Shown: in pieces, positions 1 through 6,602 of the stretch
How positions within the stretch are numbered: position 1 is the first letter of the stretch
Layout of the letters: each line of letters starts with the position of its first letter
Assembly: GCA_001828445.1 (NCBI GenBank)
Contig: MHYJ01000013.1
Span: 2,636-10,072, forward strand
Length of the DNA: 7,437 nt
Origin: Planctomycetes bacterium RBG_16_43_13
Lineage (GTDB): Bacteria; Planctomycetota; MHYJ01
Direction of reading: 5' to 3'
The notes under the pieces: model-generated
Databases searched by the model: none
Told to the model about the DNA's origin: nothing
What the model saw: the letters and a program-made list of their open reading frames with translations, nothing else
Translations under genes and position numbers: made by a program

Positions 1-36
1 GCCGTTTTCATAAACGGCATTTATTATATGAGTCAT
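1..36 (-). CDS. Partial DUF104/AF2212-like antitoxin (N-terminus only)
   Basis: Only the first 12 codons are in the window (MTHIINAVYENG); the frame is open to the left edge. The start is well supported: a perfect AAGGAGG lies at 50-44 on the minus strand, 7 bases before the ATG at 36. The stretch I-x-A-V-Y-E-N-G is what I recall as the conserved opening of the DUF104 (AF2212-like) family, small VapB-type antitoxins usually paired with a PIN-domain VapC ribonuclease encoded just downstream. If so, the toxin gene would lie left of base 1. The gene is divergent from the protease operon and has its own plausible promoter, so it is probably a separate unit. Twelve residues cannot prove a family. 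The strong RBS and the motif make a real gene likely, and the antitoxin identity is a recognition-based inference. Confidence 0.6.
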   Translation of the reverse strand, partial: MTHIINAVYENG

Positions 37-82
37 AAACAGACCTCCTTGAACTGCAATCTATGCAATGATTAGGTGAACT

Positions 83-100
83 ATGGATAGAATCTATCAT
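83..100. promoter_or_regulatory. Small palindrome over the minus-strand -10: possible operator
   Basis: GATAG (86-90) and CTATC (94-98) form a perfect inverted repeat around AAT. With a one-base bulge it extends to ATGGATAG / CTATCAT (83-100). It overlaps the -10 of the putative minus-strand promoter, where an autoregulating antitoxin or another repressor could bind. It also lies upstream of the protease operon, so it could affect both directions. The arms are short and chance occurrence is possible. Confidence 0.25.
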
Positions 101-119
101 AGCGGAAAGGCAAAGTCAA
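91..119 (-). promoter_or_regulatory. Putative sigma70 promoter for the divergent minus-strand gene
   Basis: Read on the minus strand, TTGACT (119-114, five of six to the -35 consensus) is followed after exactly 17 bases by TAGATT (96-91, four of six to TATAAT). Transcription would begin near base 84, leaving a leader of about 48 bases before the ATG at 36. Position and spacing fit the partial antitoxin-like gene. No equally good pair was found facing right: TATCAT at 95-100 resembles a plus-strand -10, but no good -35 lies upstream of it. Confidence 0.45.
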
Positions 120-121
120 AG

Positions 122-166
122 AAGAGGGAAATAATGGCTTCCCTCTTTACAAAGGGGTTTATCCCC
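122..166 (+). other. Two leader hairpins upstream of the protease gene
   Basis: AAGAGGGAA (122-130) pairs perfectly with TTCCCTCTT (139-147) across an 8-base loop, and GGGG (154-157) pairs with CCCC (163-166) across a 5-base loop. The second sits directly before GGAG (167-170), a possible RBS for the TTG at 177. Neither is followed by a T-run on the plus strand, so they do not look like intrinsic terminators. They could shape the mRNA leader of the operon or the 3' end of an antisense transcript. No known riboswitch consensus was recognised. Confidence 0.3.
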
Positions 167-218
167 GGAGAGTAGATTGAGGGGTTTTTGTGGAACGACA
201 AATACAAAGGAAAAACTT

Positions 219-2036
219 ATGAGCAGTGGAAATACAGGGCTTGTCAAAGTTAAAGAGTCGTCCCCCGGCTGTTTTATTAAAAGAATAACTGTTACTTGCC
301 TTCTGATCATGATCTATGCAGGTGTTGATGAAGCATCGGCGGGCTCGTTCATTGTTAAACTTTCAAGTAATTCAAGTACCCGTTTGGCTGGTCACCTCAA
401 GAAAATGCAAAAAACGGCGGATATGATGCACACACCAGTAAAACACATAGCAGCAGGAGTAGGCTTAGTGAAGATCGATGCTGGAGACGAGTATGACGTC
501 GTTCAAGCCTTATCAAAGATCAATATCCTCCCAGGACAAATTTTGTATATTGAACCTGATTTTAAGAGATCGATTATAGGCATACCGAATGATGCAGACT
601 ACGCTATGCAGACAGGTTTGAAAGCCATTGCTTATGATAATGTCTGGGATAAGATAGCGGAAAATAGAGAGGTGGTAGTTGGGGTCATAGATACCGGAAT
701 AGATATTAACCATCCCGATCTGACAAAAAGAATTTGGAAAAATGCAGGCGAAGATTGGCTTGGCTCAATCGCTCAGAACAATGCTCTTGACGATGAAGGC
801 GATGGCTATGCTGATAATTATTTTGGCGTGAATATCTTAACAGGCAATGGTAATCCCATTGATGACAACGGACATGGTTCATCCATTGCGGGGATCATTG
901 CCGCGGAGTGCAACAATATCATTGGAATATGCGGCGTCAGCCGGAAGGCAACCATACTGCCGATCAAGGTGCTTGATGCGTGGGGGGACGGTAGCGCCTC
1001 GGACTTCATAGCCGCTGTTGACTACCTGATAAATTTTAAAAAGCGCACCGGCAAGCCGGTAATAATCAATGCCAGCCTCGGTGGATATGGCTATTCACAG
1101 GCAGAGCGGGATGTGCTTGCGCTTGCAGGGCAGGAAGGAATTCTGGTTATTGCGGCTGCCGGAAATGATCATCTTGATAATGACTTTACACCGCTCTATC
1201 CAGCAAGCTATGACCTGCCAAATATGATCTCGGTGGCTTCGGTCAAGGACACCGGCCAACTGTCATATTTTTCGAGCTGGGGTAAAAGCACGGTCGATGT
1301 AGCGGCACCAGGGGAGCAGGTTTACACTACCAGGAACGGCGGCGGATACCATGCGGTATCGGGAACATCCTTTTCTGCGCCGTTTGTAGCCGGGATTGCC
1401 GCTGTAATGCAGAGTGTAAATCCGAGTGCCGGGCTCAAGGTGAAGGATTACATCCTTGGCGGTGCAATCCCGCAGGCTACTCTGACGGATGTACTTGTTA
1501 CGGGCGGGATGGTTAACCTGTCTGGAACCGCCGATCAGAGTGCGCAGGATCTTCAGGAGGTTGTCATACCTCTTAACAAAGGACAAAATCTGGTGTCATT
1601 TTCGGTGTCGCCTCTTTACTTTGGAGATTCAGCGATAAGGTCAGGAAAAGACAATATTGATATTGTCTGGCAATATGGTGATGGGGTCTGGAATTCATAC
1701 ATGCCTGTCTCACCCGGCTTCAGTGATCTTAGTTGTTTTGGTGCTGGTGAGGGATACTGGGTAGATGCCAAAGATGTCGGAGCGATAACTATTGCTGGTT
1801 TTGCAGATGGAGAATGGCCGATACTCACGCCGGGGTGGAATCTGGTCGGGTTCCCGGTGGCGGTGAATACGGCGGTTGCGGATGTGCTGGCGCAGAGATA
1901 TTCAGGGGTTCCGGTTGAGGCTGTGTGGGGCTATGTGGATGGGCAATGGAGGTCGTATGTTACGGGGAATGTTGGGATGAGTGATTTGATAGATGTCGAG
2001 GCTGGGAAGGGGTATTGGTTAAAATCTAACAGATGA
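219..2036 (+). CDS. Secreted S8 subtilisin-like serine protease with tandem C-terminal GWN/GYW repeats
   Basis: A 605-residue exported protease. I start it at ATG 219, preceded at 8 bases by AAGG within AAAGGAA; a TTG at 177 with GGAG upstream would add 14 residues without improving the signal peptide. Residues 1-41 form a Sec signal (Lys/Arg n-region, hydrophobic ITVTCLLIMIYAG, cleavage ASA|GS). Residues about 42-123 look like an I9-type propeptide, ending in the typical YIEPDF stretch. The peptidase core (about 130-435) has the complete triad: Asp158 in VIDTG, His219 in NGHGSS, Ser384 in SGTSFSAP, with oxyanion Asn316 in AAAGN. The acidic loop DDEGDGYADN (191-200) matches a Ca-binding-type insert of secreted subtilases. 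Two repeats follow (450-526, 533-605). The product probably degrades extracellular protein. Its stop overlaps an ATG of the next frame (ATGA), indicating an operon. GC rises from about 35-43% to 53-62% along the gene. Confidence 0.93.
   Translation: MSSGNTGLVKVKESSPGCFIKRITVTCLLIMIYAGVDEASAGSFIVKLSSNSSTRLAGHLKKMQKTADMMHTPVKHIAAGVGLVKIDAGDEYDVVQALSKINILPGQILYIEPDFKRSIIGIPNDADYAMQTGLKAIAYDNVWDKIAENREVVVGVIDTGIDINHPDLTKRIWKNAGEDWLGSIAQNNALDDEGDGYADNYFGVNILTGNGNPIDDNGHGSSIAGIIAAECNNIIGICGVSRKATILPIKVLDAWGDGSASDFIAAVDYLINFKKRTGKPVIINASLGGYGYSQAERDVLALAGQEGILVIAAAGNDHLDNDFTPLYPASYDLPNMISVASVKDTGQLSYFSSWGKSTVDVAAPGEQVYTTRNGGGYHAVSGTSFSAPFVAGIAAVMQSVNPSAGLKVKDYILGGAIPQATLTDVLVTGGMVNLSGTADQSAQDLQEVVIPLNKGQNLVSFSVSPLYFGDSAIRSGKDNIDIVWQYGDGVWNSYMPVSPGFSDLSCFGAGEGYWVDAKDVGAITIAGFADGEWPILTPGWNLVGFPVAVNTAVADVLAQRYSGVPVEAVWGYVDGQWRSYVTGNVGMSDLIDVEAGKGYWLKSNR
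1566..2033 (+). repeat. Tandem GWN...VWGY...GYW module, copies R1 and R2 (protease C-terminus)
   Basis: Two protein-level repeats of about 75 residues each. R1 (1566-1796) runs IPLNKGQNLVSF ... IVWQYGDGVWNSY ... PGFSDL ... GEGYWVDAK. R2 (1815-2033) runs LTPGWNLVGFPV ... VEAVWGYVDGQWRSY ... GMSDL ... AGKGYWLK and ends the protein. The shared skeleton is G-[WQ]-N-L-[VI]-x-[FI], V-W-x-Y-x-x-G-x-W, [FM]-S-D-L and G-Y-W. The same module occurs twice at the end of the esterase-like protein at 6086-6571. It is probably a beta-rich domain for surface association or secretion; its function is inferred from position only. Confidence 0.85.
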
Positions 2037-2047
2037 AAGGAGTAGTT

Positions 2048-2383
2048 ATGAAAAAAAGAATCATAGTCTTGGCAATTGTTACGTTAACGGTCTGTAGTTT
2101 CAGTAATGTGTTTGCTGAAGTCAATTTTGAAAATGGAAAAATATTGTTCTTCAATAACAATATAGCTGAAAACTCATCTGGTAAGTCATGTGCATCATGT
2201 CATTTAGATGGGAAAGGTTTGTCTAAATCATATTCTAAGAACGATTTTTATTTCCAAGGTCGCCATATGCGTAGCATTCAAGAAGCGGTCGACTTTTGTG
2301 TCGTGCAGAACGTAAAGGGGAAACCGTTAGGCAGTAATTCAGACGAAATGTTAAGCATCTTGGAGTATATAAAACAATTCTGA
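2048..2383 (+). CDS. Small secreted monoheme c-type cytochrome
   Basis: A 111-residue product starting at ATG 2048, five bases after AAAGGAG (2036-2042). An in-frame ATG at 2033 overlaps the protease stop and would add five residues, but it lacks this RBS spacing. Residues 1-23 are a clear Sec signal (MKKR, hydrophobic core, NVFA|EV). The mature part of about 88 residues has one heme c attachment motif, CASCH (Cys48, Cys51, His52), followed by DGKGL. The tail KGKPLGSNSDEML...YIK resembles the C-terminal helix of small class I-like cytochromes. His52 would be the proximal ligand; Met74 and Met101 are candidates for the distal one. Cys84 is an extra cysteine. It probably carries electrons in the periplasm or outside; the partner is unknown. 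The gene is very AT-rich (about 27% GC in one counted line) and 48 bases precede the next gene, with no terminator seen. Confidence 0.88.
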   Translation: MKKRIIVLAIVTLTVCSFSNVFAEVNFENGKILFFNNNIAENSSGKSCASCHLDGKGLSKSYSKNDFYFQGRHMRSIQEAVDFCVVQNVKGKPLGSNSDEMLSILEYIKQF

Positions 2384-2431
2384 AGCATGTTGTTTCATGG
2401 TGAGTTAATCCAATAAACATAGGAGATAAGT

Positions 2432-5400
2432 ATGCGAAATAACAAGTTTTATTCTAAGTTAGTATATTCATTGATACTGTTTGCTATCTTATTCAGATGG
2501 TGTGGTGATGCAAGTGCTGGTGACATAAAAAAATATACAACCGTATTGAATACAGATTTTAAAATATCAGGTTTTGGCGGGATGCGGGACAATGGAATTG
2601 GAACAATAAATCTCACAGGTGTATCCGGTCAGATAAAAAGAGCGCTGCTTTATTGGCATGGTCCAACTGACTCATCGAACCCTTCTGCCAATGCAATAGT
2701 AAAGTTCGCTGGAAATACTATCTTTGGAACAAATATTGGCATTTCAAGTGATAATTGCTGGGGATATGCGAACAGTCAGGCCTATAGAGCAGATGTGACA
2801 GCCATTGTTACCGGCAATGGCGATTATGCGCTAGAAGCTTTTCATAAAAATATCACTGAAAGAGTTAACATAAACGGCGTATCTATAGTTGTGCTTTTTG
2901 ATGATGGCGACAGCACAAACAATTTTGATGTTGCCATATATGACGGTAATGATTCAAATATGCCGAATTCGTTTGATTCACTGGGTTGGAATATAACACT
3001 GAATGATATTATTTATAAAACTGGTTCAGTTTATATGGATCTAAACATTGCCGATGGCCAAAAATGGAGCGATGGCGCGCTGATTGTAAACGAAACAGAG
3101 ATAGTACCTTATGGGGCGGTATTCAATGGTGATACTGTGCCAAATGGTGCCAGCGCAACTGCAACGAATGGTGGTTTATGGGATATTAGAACGTTCGATG
3201 TAACCAATTTTTTTGTGCCTGGTAACAACAATCTTCAATTTACTATTGGTAGCAATTCAAATGATTGTCTCTCCATGGTGCTTGCAACAGTAAGGATGCC
3301 TGCGGGGGCAGCACCGATACAAGCGCCATCGAATTTAAGTGTTTCCAGTAGAACATCGTCTGGCAATATATTGGCTTGGTATGATAACAGTAATAACGAA
3401 GATGGTTTTAATGTTGAAAAGAAAGCAGTGAATTCGGCATGGATAAAAATTGCAACGCTTCCTGCAAATTCTGTTAATTACGAAGACAACAACAGCAATA
3501 CAACAGATTATTTTACTTATAGAGTTCAAGCTTTCAAAGGAAATGATATTTCTGGTTATACAAATGAAGCTGCCGTTGTTAAGGAATTTATTGTTACTGG
3601 TACTGCACATGGACAAATAGTGCTTAATTGGGATAATTTTGCTGGAGCTGCTAACTATGATGTAGTTTTGTATCCAGTTGAATTAGCTAGTGTTGCGGAT
3701 CACAAAGTTATCAGCACGAATACAGTCACTCTTAATTTTGATGATAAAATTTACCCTGGTAAAAAATACATTGTCAACGTAGAGGCGCTTGATGTAAACG
3801 GCAATGTTATTGGTGTTGGCAAGTGGCAGGGGGAGGTAAAGTACGCAAGCAGTGTTAATAAAATAGTAGTATTGGTGAGAGGTGTGCTACCTCCATTCGA
3901 TGATATTTCTAAAGCAAGCGATGTGGCAGGTTATTTTGGTGCACCTCAAATTCAGCCAACGTACACAGACTATGTAAACGGCACTGCTCGTGATTCCGTA
4001 CTCACTGGCCAATCTAAAGATGCAACTGGGCTTTGGAGATTTTTGTTTGATCAGGGAATAATGGTTTTTGCTGCGGATAATATTGATGGACATTCAACTG
4101 ACAATTTTAATAATGCTCGGAATCTATGGCACTACATTCACGACAAAGCACAAATACCTGTTGGAACGCAATTGAACTTGATTGGTCACAGTATGGGAGG
4201 GCTAATATCCCGTGCCTTTATTGATGGGTCTTATTTAGATTATCCTGTTGATAATTTGATTACTCTGAATACCCCGCATATGGGATCAACTGTTGCGAAT
4301 ATTGCTAGGAAAATAAATACATATGGGTCGTTTGCACCTGCTTTGGCCTTAGCCACAGGGCATCCATGGCTGGCTGGAATAGTAGCGGTGTCACTATCTG
4401 AATTGAAAGCACAGACAGGTTATTTACGCAACCTTTCAACGTATGACATGGCCAAATTTAACGAGCAGGTACCAGCAAACAATAAAGTTCAATATTGGAC
4501 AACGGCTGGTGTTGATACGGACGACATAGTGCCTGAGGAACGTCCAGATGACATGATCGTTTGGACACGAAGTGCGTTATATATACCCAATGGAGTTGAT
4601 TCTATTAGCTATGGTTTGCTTCAAGATTATCGCCATGAAAAAGATTTATGGACAGATATTTTTTTCCATATTCCTTTTACAAGCAATGATAGCGATGTGC
4701 ATTGGATAGAAAATATCAATAGAGGTACCGTAAAAAAACAAATAGTATCATTTGGAGATAAATGGAATAAATCCAATATAATATCTAATTCAGCCGATAA
4801 GCGGTTTATACTTGTGGGTAATGAAATCGGAAATCATGGCGGTGTCCTAAACGTCAACTACGCATTGGTTGCAAATATGTATAACGATTTTGTAATGCCA
4901 ATTCTTCAATCTGGCACACCAAAACGTTCCCAAGGTGTTAGTTTTTCCAATAAGTTATGGCAAACCAAGGATGGTTCGGGTAACTATCTGATAAAGTATG
5001 ATCCTGACACACCATTCGGACCAGTAACAACCCTCGATGTAATTGGAGTTAGCACAAATAATGATGGTATCAATATTGAACCAGGTACTCGTGATTTTTG
5101 GACGGGTCCAAGTAATGTGATACAAGCACAATCTGTTACAGATACCCCGCCAGCTTTGCCATCACTTATTTTTGTTAAGATTGACAAAGATTTTGTTGTG
5201 AAAAATAATCCAATCCAAATAGCTGCATTCTATGGTTTGGATGGTACCCCGGTCTCTAATGGGCAAGTGGTTGCTGCAATCGCTAAGCCGAATGGAACAA
5301 TTGAATCAATTAATCTACTTAATGACGGTATAGCTGCTGGAGTTTATCGAGGTGCATTTACTCCACAAGTTGAGGGTACTTTTGACGTATTAGTGACAGG

Positions 5401-6574
5401 GACAGTAGGGACACCAGAAAGCGAAAAAAGCACAACTATAACATTTGACGCTCATGGCAAAAATGTTTCTATTGGGGAGATCACAGAGGCTATATTTGAC
5501 CCCGATCAAGACTCAAGAATTGACGGCTTGAGCATTTCAATACCTGTGCAGGCGCTTGATGCTGGAACCTATAGGGTATTAATAGATATTACGGATCAAG
5601 AGAATGTTGCTGTTACAAACTTCGCATCAGATGCCATTATCGACACTGCGCTTACAAAGACAGTTTCGATTCTTATTCCGAGCGATGTGGTGCTAAAGAA
5701 AAATCTTAAATGGCCATTCAATGTGCGAAAAATTAAAGTTTGGGATTCGAATAATAATGTGCAGTTTGAGCAGTATGACCTCTATTCTACGCAAACCTCA
5801 TTGGATTCAATCCAGACAGACATACAAGGATACATAAAGTTAAACAGCTTTGATATCACTGAATCTAATGGAACGATAGCTGTTTCCTCTTCAGCAACAG
5901 CAGCATCTGGATTACCGCTTACTTATACATGGGATTTTGGAGACGGTACTGTTCTAACTGGCGTCAATCCAACGCATTCCTATGCACGTAGTGGTGAATA
6001 TACACTTACGCTGAAAATAAGTGATTCACAAGGTAACACATCCACCGTTACAAGATATCTTAATATCGTCGTAGCAAATACATCAGTAAATTTAACCAAA
6101 GGTTGGAATTTAATCTCAATCCCGCTGACCCCAACCAACATTGCACCACAAACCGTACTGGCATCCGTACTTACGAGTATCAAGTCGGTATGGGCTTATC
6201 AAAATGGTGTATGGAAAATGTTTCTACCAAGTGACACCAATTTTAGCGATTTAACTGAAATTACAAGTGGACGTGCATATTGGATAGAAAGCCTTGTGGA
6301 TACAGTATTGCCGTACAACGGGGTGTTCGCACCAAAAGCAATGAACCTTGCTTTTGGATGGAATTTTATAGGTTACAATTCAACAACAGCTCAATCAGTA
6401 ACAACTGCACTATCTAACATTGGCACAAATGTAGAAAGCGTATGGGGCTATACTAACGGAGCGTGGCAGATGTACGATCCTGCCAATCCAGGGTTCAGTG
6501 ATCTCGCTTCGCTTGAGCCTGGTAAAGGATACTGGATCAAGGCAAAACAAGCAGGCACTTGGACGCTACCATAG
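2432..6574 (+). CDS. Giant secreted multidomain lipase/esterase-like protein (FN3, alpha/beta-hydrolase, PKD, tandem GWN/GYW repeats)
   Basis: A 1380-residue exported protein. The ATG at 2432 follows AGGAG (2421-2425) by 6 bases. Residues 1-29 are a signal peptide (cleavage ASA|GD). Domains in order: a beta-rich N-terminal domain (about 36-290, RALLYW and VAIYDG motifs, perhaps DUF3344-like); FN3 (297-385, with ILAWYDNSNNEDGF); a second FN3-like domain (386-470); an alpha/beta-hydrolase (476-826); Ig-like beta domains (about 908-1008 and 1011-1130, the latter starting near an acidic DPDQDSRIDG loop at 1023-1032); PKD (1138-1214, WDFGDG); and two GWN/GYW repeats ending at the C-terminus. In the hydrolase, GHSMGG gives nucleophile Ser587 and TPHMGS (614-619) is typical of lipases. 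The acid may be Asp695 or Asp698 (DTDDIVP) and the base His802 (GNHGG) or His757. Where lipases usually have HG after the first strand, it has VRG (482-484). It probably hydrolyses esters or lipids outside the cell; the substrate is unknown. Confidence 0.85.
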   Translation: MRNNKFYSKLVYSLILFAILFRWCGDASAGDIKKYTTVLNTDFKISGFGGMRDNGIGTINLTGVSGQIKRALLYWHGPTDSSNPSANAIVKFAGNTIFGTNIGISSDNCWGYANSQAYRADVTAIVTGNGDYALEAFHKNITERVNINGVSIVVLFDDGDSTNNFDVAIYDGNDSNMPNSFDSLGWNITLNDIIYKTGSVYMDLNIADGQKWSDGALIVNETEIVPYGAVFNGDTVPNGASATATNGGLWDIRTFDVTNFFVPGNNNLQFTIGSNSNDCLSMVLATVRMPAGAAPIQAPSNLSVSSRTSSGNILAWYDNSNNEDGFNVEKKAVNSAWIKIATLPANSVNYEDNNSNTTDYFTYRVQAFKGNDISGYTNEAAVVKEFIVTGTAHGQIVLNWDNFAGAANYDVVLYPVELASVADHKVISTNTVTLNFDDKIYPGKKYIVNVEALDVNGNVIGVGKWQGEVKYASSVNKIVVLVRGVLPPFDDISKASDVAGYFGAPQIQPTYTDYVNGTARDSVLTGQSKDATGLWRFLFDQGIMVFAADNIDGHSTDNFNNARNLWHYIHDKAQIPVGTQLNLIGHSMGGLISRAFIDGSYLDYPVDNLITLNTPHMGSTVANIARKINTYGSFAPALALATGHPWLAGIVAVSLSELKAQTGYLRNLSTYDMAKFNEQVPANNKVQYWTTAGVDTDDIVPEERPDDMIVWTRSALYIPNGVDSISYGLLQDYRHEKDLWTDIFFHIPFTSNDSDVHWIENINRGTVKKQIVSFGDKWNKSNIISNSADKRFILVGNEIGNHGGVLNVNYALVANMYNDFVMPILQSGTPKRSQGVSFSNKLWQTKDGSGNYLIKYDPDTPFGPVTTLDVIGVSTNNDGINIEPGTRDFWTGPSNVIQAQSVTDTPPALPSLIFVKIDKDFVVKNNPIQIAAFYGLDGTPVSNGQVVAAIAKPNGTIESINLLNDGIAAGVYRGAFTPQVEGTFDVLVTGTVGTPESEKSTTITFDAHGKNVSIGEITEAIFDPDQDSRIDGLSISIPVQALDAGTYRVLIDITDQENVAVTNFASDAIIDTALTKTVSILIPSDVVLKKNLKWPFNVRKIKVWDSNNNVQFEQYDLYSTQTSLDSIQTDIQGYIKLNSFDITESNGTIAVSSSATAASGLPLTYTWDFGDGTVLTGVNPTHSYARSGEYTLTLKISDSQGNTSTVTRYLNIVVANTSVNLTKGWNLISIPLTPTNIAPQTVLASVLTSIKSVWAYQNGVWKMFLPSDTNFSDLTEITSGRAYWIESLVDTVLPYNGVFAPKAMNLAFGWNFIGYNSTTAQSVTTALSNIGTNVESVWGYTNGAWQMYDPANPGFSDLASLEPGKGYWIKAKQAGTWTLP
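3857..4909 (+). other. Alpha/beta-hydrolase (lipase-type) catalytic domain within the 1380-residue protein
   Basis: This segment encodes residues 476-826. Seen directly: a first hydrophobic strand NKIVVLVRG, the nucleophile elbow LIGHSMGGL with Ser587, ITLNTPHMGST, and an acidic loop VDTDDIVPEERP at the place where lipases carry the catalytic acid. A His-containing loop (VGNEIGNHGG) precedes the end of the domain. The order strand, elbow, TPHxGS, acid, His is that of bacterial lipases. The Ser is secure; the acid and His assignments are tentative and need a structural model. Confidence 0.8.
6086..6571 (+). repeat. Tandem GWN...VWGY...GYW module, copies R3 and R4 (esterase C-terminus)
   Basis: R3 (6086-6322) reads LTKGWNLISIPL ... 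SVWAYQNGVWKMF ... NFSDL ... GRAYWIES. R4 (6341-6571) reads LAFGWNFIGY ... ESVWGYTNGAWQMY ... PGFSDL ... PGKGYWIKAK and ends the protein. They share their skeleton with the protease repeats at 1566-2033. The bases for PGFSDL are also close: 13 of 14 match between GGCTTCAGTGATCT in R1 and GGGTTCAGTGATCT in R4, while the flanking codons are much more AT-rich here. Two copies at the extreme C-terminus in both proteins suggest a functional pair rather than random decay. Confidence 0.85.
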
Positions 6575-6602
6575 CTTTTACAATTATTAGGAGGTTTTAT
6601 CT

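Noticed and set aside
1..18. GCCGTTT / AAACGGC hairpin with a 4-base loop, like a terminator stem
   Set aside because: It lies inside the minus-strand coding start (codons for AVYENG) and has no T-run on either strand within view, so it is probably incidental to the codons.
100..190. Possible c-di-GMP (GEMM) riboswitch in the leader, suggested by GGCAAAG and the hairpins
   Set aside because: The conserved ACGCAAAGCC block and the paired P2/P3 arrangement are absent.
116..310. Minus-strand frame of 64 codons over the leader and protease start
   Set aside because: It overlaps the protease signal peptide region, has no good RBS or recognisable domain, and looks like a shadow frame.
1263..1586. 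Minus-strand frame of 107 codons inside the protease gene
   Set aside because: It lies antisense to the conserved catalytic core; its length is explained by the GC-rich opposite strand, and the translation shows no recognisable motif.
2381..2431. Possible terminator between the cytochrome and the esterase (TGAA...TTCA)
   Set aside because: The stem is only about 4 bp and no T-run follows, so read-through into the esterase gene is more likely.
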